DNA of 64,000 nucleotides from Psettodes erumei (lineage: Eukaryota; Chordata; Actinopteri; Pleuronectiformes; Psettodidae). The stretch spans positions 2,170,001-2,234,000 of the forward strand of contig JAFBJZ010000601.1 in the NCBI GenBank assembly GCA_016785225.1, in the 5' to 3' direction. Of this stretch, positions 59,214 through 64,000 are shown piece after piece (the first letter of the stretch is position 1; each line of letters opens with the position of its first letter). Below the pieces are notes generated by a model. The model worked only from the letters and a program-made list of their open reading frames with translations, ran no database searches and was not told where the DNA came from. Made by a program: the position numbers and the translations under genes.

Positions 59214-62200
59214 CTGGACCAAACACAAAGCAAATATGCAGGGTTAGCAGTTTTACACAGCGGAGTGAACTGACTGTTCACCTACGATCTACCATATCAC
59301 AGACCTCGACGTGTGGCTCTCATACAAAATAATCAATATTATTCACTTCATCTGACAGTGGAGATTTTGCTTTGGCTCACTGGTGTGCATATTCCAACAC
59401 TCAGTCATAGTTTGGACCTGGCGGACGTGTCGGTCTGCGACTCACCGACTGTTTGACCACGTCTGCCCATTCAGGTGGGACTCCGTACTCTGGGTTCTCC
59501 TGGAGGAACCGGCACAGGTCCTTCAGAGGAGGAGCAAAGGCTCCGCCAACCTACAGGGAACACACATACATGCAGGTCAAGTGTCTGATTTTAAATGTGT
59601 CCATCATTTGGACATTTGTGAATTATCGTCTCTCCTACATATATGGATTCCAAACGCACCTTGCGCGCGTTTCTCCTGTTGATGATTTGGACCCGCTCCT
59701 CTCCTGTCAGGCTGTTGACGTCGATCTTGTTGGGGTTCCTGCAGCGGTGCCTCTTCTGCTTGGGTCGACCGTCCTGGAAGTGGAACTGCATTTGCATCTT
59801 GTTTACCCCCTGGATATAGAACGGAGAAGTACAAACGTCAAACCGTGGCCCGGTGGGTGAATTACTGTACTTCCGCTTAACATTTGCACACATTCCCTTC
59901 TCAATAAATGTACAGCGCATTTATTCCACAAAACATAACTTCAACTGTGATCATGGAGATCTACAGTATCTTAAACAAATCTTTGATAGTAGCACTACAT
60001 CAACCCTGTACCTTTTTATAATCTATGAGAATCTGAGAGCAGAAGAAAGATGATGGAGAGGCCAGAAAAAAAGAAATGTTCTCACAGGAATGAAGGCTCC
60101 CGTGTCTGCCACAAAGCCGGGATGCTCTTTCAGCCACTGCTCCAGATCTTTCCTCCTGGGAGCGTCGTCTCCAGCGAGCCGGGTGCCGTCTTTGAGGTTG
60201 ATGACGGGGACCCTGCTCTCTGTGTCCGTCGGGACCTGACTGGAGCTCTGGCTGTAGCCTGGTGCGGGGGCCCCAGCCACGCCCACCTGGCCAATGCCAC
60301 CCCACCCTGGCACCTGGAGATATGTGCACGCACAGCAGTGTTTCATTTGTTTAATACTACCTCTTCATATAAAATACACAAAAGGCCAGGAATCTGCTCC
60401 TGTTTCTTTATTTACTGAAAATAAGGGTCAAAAGAAAACGGATTACCTGATCGGGAACAGCAGGGACTCTGCTCCTGTTCATGAAGAGCAGGTCCATCCC
60501 CTCCACGTTCTTCCTCCTTCCCCTTCTCTTCTTAACCACGGGCTGGCCGTCCAGTACTCCGTTCATCCTCATCTGACCAGTGAGACCTGGAGACACTGCA
60601 GAAGAACCCGCATGTTAGCTGTGAACTGCTCTTTCATGCATGCCGCCTAATTTCCACAATTCCAAAGATCCAAAGTCCTCAACTATGTTAATCCATCCCT
60701 GATCATGAGATTATAATTTCATAAATAAAATTCATTGATCAGCCTGCAGTCCTAAAGCATCAGAACTACACTTTGCTGCCACCTAGTGGCGGTAATGGAA
60801 ACCAGGATGGCCTCGTCCCTGAATGAGGCGTGTGCTCGAGTCTGGGCTGCGTTTTGAAGACGCACCAGTCTGGAAGCTGCACTGAGGCTTGGTGATGTCA
60901 GCCAGGCCGGTGTCTGAGGCACTCTGCAGCTCATGGAGCCGGGCCAGGTACTGCTGCTGGGCCTGGGGGCCCTCCTCAGACTCCAGGGGCCTCTTCAGAG
61001 GTAGACCCTGTTTCTGGAAGGTCAGCTTCAGTCCGCCCTCCTGCTGTAGACGGCAACACAAAAGACTGAGAGACAAGTCTGGGGGGAAACTAGTCAAGAC
61101 TAACATACAGATTTATGAACAAGGAGAAACGTTATGCTTAATTTTTTTTCTCTTTTTTAAAAATTCCTCCGTTCGTCTCTCCAGCAGATAAAGGATCAAG
61201 ATGTAATTTAATTTTAGAGAATAACGTATTTCATTTGTAAGAAATGTTTATGATAAACACAGCAAATACTGTTCATATATTTTCTTGTTAGTAATACTGG
61301 GACACATGGACACACAGTGGGTAGTGGCTAGCAGGGCAGTGGGTAAAGTCTGTTCATAGTTTGGAGTGTACTGGGAAGCCATGCCAAAGAGATAGCTGCT
61401 GCCAGCATATAAAGTCCAGATCTGAAAGAAACAAGCAGGAGGTGTTTGAAGAGCCGCGGCGGTGAAATCCATAACATTTGGGAAAATAAACCTCATCAAG
61501 AAAGTAAGAAATAAACTGCAGCGGGTCTCAAGCCTGCCGTGTTAATTGCCCCGTCGCCTCGAAGCATATTAGAGAACACCCACAGGCGAGGTCTACATTT
61601 CACTCCGATTATAAGCACGACCCCTTCAGTCTGGAGAGGATTCAAACTGAACCTTATTATATTCTCATGACTGAGTGATTTGTTCTGATGTAATCACAGC
61701 CTCGGAGCCCAATTCAAATTGAGTGTGTGGGAAAAGAGCGGGCGGCTGCTATTAAATTAATCTCTCCTCCTGCTAGGCAGTCAAAACCCCTAATCATACC
61801 CAAAGGAAAGACGGAAGGAAACCAGAAAAAAACAAAACATGCTGAACGCGGCAGCTAACACCGGTCATGGCAGCGGAAGTGGTAGGATCCTACGATTAGG
61901 GCGAAGCAGAGGGGAGGAGGGGAGGAAGGGAGAAATCAACATACATCGTTGAGCTTTACTGAGAACTCCTTGTTTTCTGCAACATGCTTGGTCACCTTTG
62001 ACCCCTGTGGCGAGGCAGAGGGGTCCTCGCACAGGCTGTTGGCGTTGTCCAGCAGCTTGGTGGTGTAGAAGGAGGCCACTGGACCTCCGGGCTCATAGAC
62101 GCGACGCGTTCCTGGCCACTTGCCCTTCAGCACCGCCTGGCAGATGCTGTCCAGGCGGTTGATGATCACGCGGTCCTGAACAAACAACAGCAGAGGTGAC

Positions 62201-63692
62201 CCACGCGTTCAAACTCTTGGGTCAGATCTCAGGTTTTTGTATTGATGTCTTTTTTCTAAAATTAGAATCATGAAAACTGATCATCGCAGACTAATCTCTG
62301 TTATATTTGATGATAAAGTACACCCTTTTTGGCTGAATGCCACAGGGACAGGGCTGTTTGACCCATTCGATTTAATAATGTTTAAAATGGTCTTAAGAGT
62401 TCAGACCCTCTGTAAGCCATTCATTATGTTGTGCATCACTAACAGTGACTGGACTGCGTACACGCCCAGTGATTCACCTTTGGCCAGTAGGAAGCAGCGA
62501 GCATGTATCCTCCTCCCTGGAAAGGATGCGAGGAGTTGTTGGCGACACCGTTCTCAGCCACGTGGGGGTCTTGTATCTCATCCTGCGTCGTGCTCAGAGA
62601 CGCCACGCTGTCCTCATCGAAGCCCTTTACACTCGTCGCTGCAGGCACTGACAACGGGACACAGCACACAGCGACACATTAAGCACTCCCGCTCAGATGA
62701 TCAGCAGGAAAACAGGATGAAGGAAATTTAGTGTTTTGTTTTTCTTTAATTAAAGCAACCAGGCTGATTTTCACTTCAATGAAATGAAGTCTCCTTTCAC
62801 ATTAAGGACTCACCTTTCTTCTTCCCTTCCTCTCCCTCGCTCTCGCTGTCATCGGAAGAAGACGAGGAGGAGGACGACGATGACGAAGAACCAGAGGAGC
62901 ACGAGGAGGAGGAGGAGGAGGAGCTGGACCCGGAATGCGACGAGGACGAAGAGGAAGATGACGAAGAGGAGGAGGAGCGCGAGGAAGAGCTGGAGGAGGA
63001 GCCGTCGGTGCGGGACTCGGAGCCGCGCCTGGCCTCCCTGCGGCCCCTCTTGCTGGCCTTCTTGGGTTTCCTCTCCGAGGAGTTGGGCGTGAGGGGTTTG
63101 GTTCGCGCCGCCACCATCTGCCTCTCGCTGTCCCTCGCCTCGGGCGCAGGCTTCTGTTCCAGGCCCGTGGGAGTCGCGGGTGCTCGAGGAGGGCTCCAGC
63201 TCTCGCCCTGTTTCTCCCTGCTCTCCTCCCCCTCTGAGGTTGGCTCCACTTTGGGCACCAGCCCACAGGGCTCTGGGTCTCTCTGGGCCGCCGGAGGCAG
63301 GGGCGAGCCGCCCGTCAGCACAGAGCTGGAGGCCAAGTGCTGCGGTTGGAGGAGCGGGGTGGATGTGCGTGATTGCTGCTGCGCGGCTTTTGTTTGGCTG
63401 TAGTTGCGCTGGGCGGCCATGAAGCTGAGCTCAGGGTCTCTCAGGATGTGGTAATCTGTGCGGCTGACGCCGTGCTTGGCGGCGCCGATGAGCAGGTCGC
63501 GGTCGTGCGTCCCAGCTTCCCACCAGACGGGCAAGTCGGAGCTCATCTGGCACAGCGGCAGGCGCTCATACAGCAGCGAATGGCGGAGGACTTGCTCCCT
63601 CACCTGGCGAAGCAGCTCCACTCTGTACAGGGTGCGAGACGCTCTCTCCTCGGTGATGGGCTGGATGGTCAGAGAAGGGTCCACCGCCGAGT
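58206..63692 (-). CDS. chd9: Chromodomain helicase DNA-binding protein 9, C-terminal part (partial gene, 9 exons)
   Basis: CHD9 is a nuclear ATP-dependent chromatin remodeller and nuclear-receptor co-activator of CHD subfamily III (CHD6-9). Only the C-terminal ~1,031 residues are here; chromodomains and helicase lie past the right edge. Coding exons, 5' to 3': 63692-62814, 62647-62478, 62175-61945, 61043-60866, 60595-60447, 60313-60086, 59809-59660, 59550-59446, 59213-58206. All have GT-AG borders and the phases join into one open frame (3,098 bp, two bases finishing an upstream codon). Order of features: a [16 protein letters not shown] segment, a Ser-rich run, [16 protein letters not shown] domain 1 ([18 protein letters not shown]), BRK domain 2 ([16 protein letters not shown]), the AT-hook-like SRRGRRPK, poly-Ala, and an acidic Ser tail ending DSDSSDED. 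The tail block [19 protein letters not shown] fits CHD9 better than CHD6/7/8 as I recall them. CHD6 is the main alternative. Confidence 0.93.
59446..59550 (-). CDS. chd9: chd9 exon encoding BRK domain 2
   Basis: 105-bp exon (35 codons). Acceptor ccctgtag; donor CAGTCG|GTGAGT. It encodes [20 protein letters not shown] and [15 protein letters not shown], the second BRK motif. Confidence 0.93.
59660..59809 (-). CDS. chd9: chd9 exon [20 protein letters not shown]
   Basis: 150-bp exon (50 codons). Acceptor tatatccag; donor CGCAAG|GTGCGT. It encodes [20 protein letters not shown] and [17 protein letters not shown], the link between BRK 1 and BRK 2. It is nearly invariant in subfamily III CHD proteins as I recall them. 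Confidence 0.94.
60086..60313 (-). CDS. chd9: chd9 exon encoding BRK domain 1
   Basis: 228-bp exon (76 codons, phase 0). Acceptor atatctccag; donor ATTCCT|GTGAGA. After a Gly/Pro-rich lead it encodes [40 protein letters not shown] and FIP, which is a BRK domain. BRK domains occur in CHD6-9 and Brahma-type remodellers. Confidence 0.93.
60447..60595 (-). CDS. chd9: chd9 exon with basic [12 protein letters not shown] motif
   Basis: 149-bp exon. Acceptor tcttctgcag; donor GATCAG|GTAATC. It encodes [20 protein letters not shown], then [20 protein letters not shown]. The basic stretch preceding the first BRK domain is a CHD9/CHD6 feature and could act as a nuclear localisation or DNA-contact patch (inference). 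Confidence 0.9.
60775..60790 (-). promoter_or_regulatory. CTCF-type motif in a chd9 intron
   Basis: Minus strand GCCACTAGGTGGCAGC matches the CTCF core CCACNAGGTGGCAG without mismatch. Confidence 0.5.
60866..61043 (-). CDS. chd9: chd9 exon [12 protein letters not shown], with NAGNAG acceptor
   Basis: 178-bp exon encoding (Q)[17 protein letters not shown] and [20 protein letters not shown]. The acceptor reads tacagcag, so splicing at 61043 or 61040 would include or omit one Gln without changing frame. Donor ACTG|GTGCGT; the exon ends in phase 1. Confidence 0.88.
61044..61944 (-). other. chd9: chd9 intron
   Basis: A 0.9-kb intron between well-supported exons. No additional exon or repeat is evident. 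Confidence 0.75.
61945..62175 (-). CDS. chd9: chd9 exon [20 protein letters not shown]
   Basis: 231-bp exon (77 codons, phase 0 both ends). Acceptor tttgttcag at 62176; donor GAT|GTATGT. It encodes [32 protein letters not shown] and KEFSVKLND, in the order expected for CHD9 between the SYWPK block and the [12 protein letters not shown] block. Confidence 0.92.
62478..62647 (-). CDS. chd9: chd9 exon ending [13 protein letters not shown]
   Basis: 170-bp exon. Acceptor ttgtcag ends at 62648; donor AAAG|GTGAAT. It encodes [20 protein letters not shown] and then [13 protein letters not shown], a block strongly conserved in CHD9. It starts with two bases of a split codon and ends in phase 0. Confidence 0.9.
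62814..63692 (-). CDS. chd9: chd9 exon with [13 protein letters not shown] segment and Ser-rich run
   Basis: 879-bp exon. Acceptor ccgttgcag at 63693-63700; donor AAG|GTGAGT at 62814/62813. The first two bases complete a codon from an exon outside the window. It encodes [20 protein letters not shown], then [20 protein letters not shown], a block shared by CHD6-9. This is followed by a proline-rich linker, a basic patch ([16 protein letters not shown]), about 60 residues that are mostly serine, and an acidic end. Confidence 0.92.
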
Positions 63693-64000
63693 CTGCAACG
63701 GAGACGGAGAAGCACGTGTGAGGGGAAATAAAGGCCGCCTTACAGGGGACAACCTGTTTGTGTCGGGAGTTTAAACATCACACTGTTTGCCTTTCCACAA
63801 ATGATTAACCTTATCAACTCCTCTCTGTTCCGCCTCCACACTGCTGAGCCAGCTTGTTTGCCAGAACGCTGCTGACCTCTCTCCGGAGTAAAACCATTTA
63901 CAACCAGGAATAAAAGAAGCAATGGTAAAGTCCAGTGTTTGTTAGATCTGGACGTCAGGCAAAGTGTAACGCTTAACATCACCAAATGAATAAAAGCAAC
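63693..64000 (-). other. chd9: chd9 intron running off the window
   Basis: Upstream of the acceptor at 63693-63694. No upstream coding exon can be recognised before the edge. Confidence 0.7.

Noticed and set aside
58241..59273. Plus-strand ORFs opposite the chd9 last exon
   Set aside because: Antisense shadows of a GC-rich coding exon with Ser/Ala/Glu repeats.
62784..63774. Arg-rich plus-strand ORFs and other frames over the chd9 Ser-rich exon
   Set aside because: Mirror translations of Ser/Glu codon runs; the minus-strand chd9 frame explains them.
1..64000. CRISPR arrays, bacterial operons, riboswitches
   Set aside because: No regularly spaced repeats or prokaryotic signals; intron structure and repeats are those of a vertebrate genome.

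Overview
The window reads as nuclear DNA of a ray-finned (teleost) fish. Genes are split by GT-AG introns. The repeats are typical teleost ones: Tc1-like transposons, LTR relics, a tRNA-derived SINE and long (GT)n runs. The linked pair chd9 then rbl2, on one strand in the same order, matches the vertebrate segment homologous to human 16q12.2. No bacterial or viral operon structure is present. The species cannot be named from sequence alone.

Layout. Positions 1 to about 42.9 kb form a gene desert. I see no supportable exon there, only transposon relics, microsatellites, G-rich tracts and AT-rich homeobox-site-rich stretches that look like conserved non-coding elements. At 43.0-45.1 kb lie a likely conserved element, a CpG-rich stretch with a CTCF-type motif and a TATA box (+ strand), and, on the minus strand, a 52-codon ORF with a membrane-anchoring MGCxxS start. 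From 45.95 to about 54.5 kb (minus) lies an rbl2 (p130) pocket-protein gene. I reconstructed 13 coding exons that join into one uninterrupted 549-residue frame. From about 54.9 to 63.7 kb (minus) lie the 3' UTR and last nine coding exons of chd9; its 5' part lies beyond the right edge.

The most unusual item is the rbl2 gene. Its first coding exon has a strong Kozak ATG preceded by an in-frame stop. The predicted protein lacks the N-terminal cyclin-fold half, the start of pocket A and nearly all of the pocket spacer, but keeps most of pocket A, all of pocket B and the C-terminal region. It would be a mini-p130 that could bind E2F/LxCxE partners but lacks the spacer cyclin/CDK docking region. 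Nothing resembling the missing N-terminal exons lies in the 3.4 kb upstream.

How the genes relate: chd9 is a chromodomain remodeller/co-activator and rbl2 a transcriptional repressor of cell-cycle genes. They are tandem, with under about 0.5 kb between the inferred chd9 poly(A) site and the inferred rbl2 first exon. CTCF-like motifs at 17.3, 43.7, 49.9 and 60.8 kb all point the same way, which may mark a domain edge between the desert and the genes. All family assignments come from recalled protein families; no searches were run.
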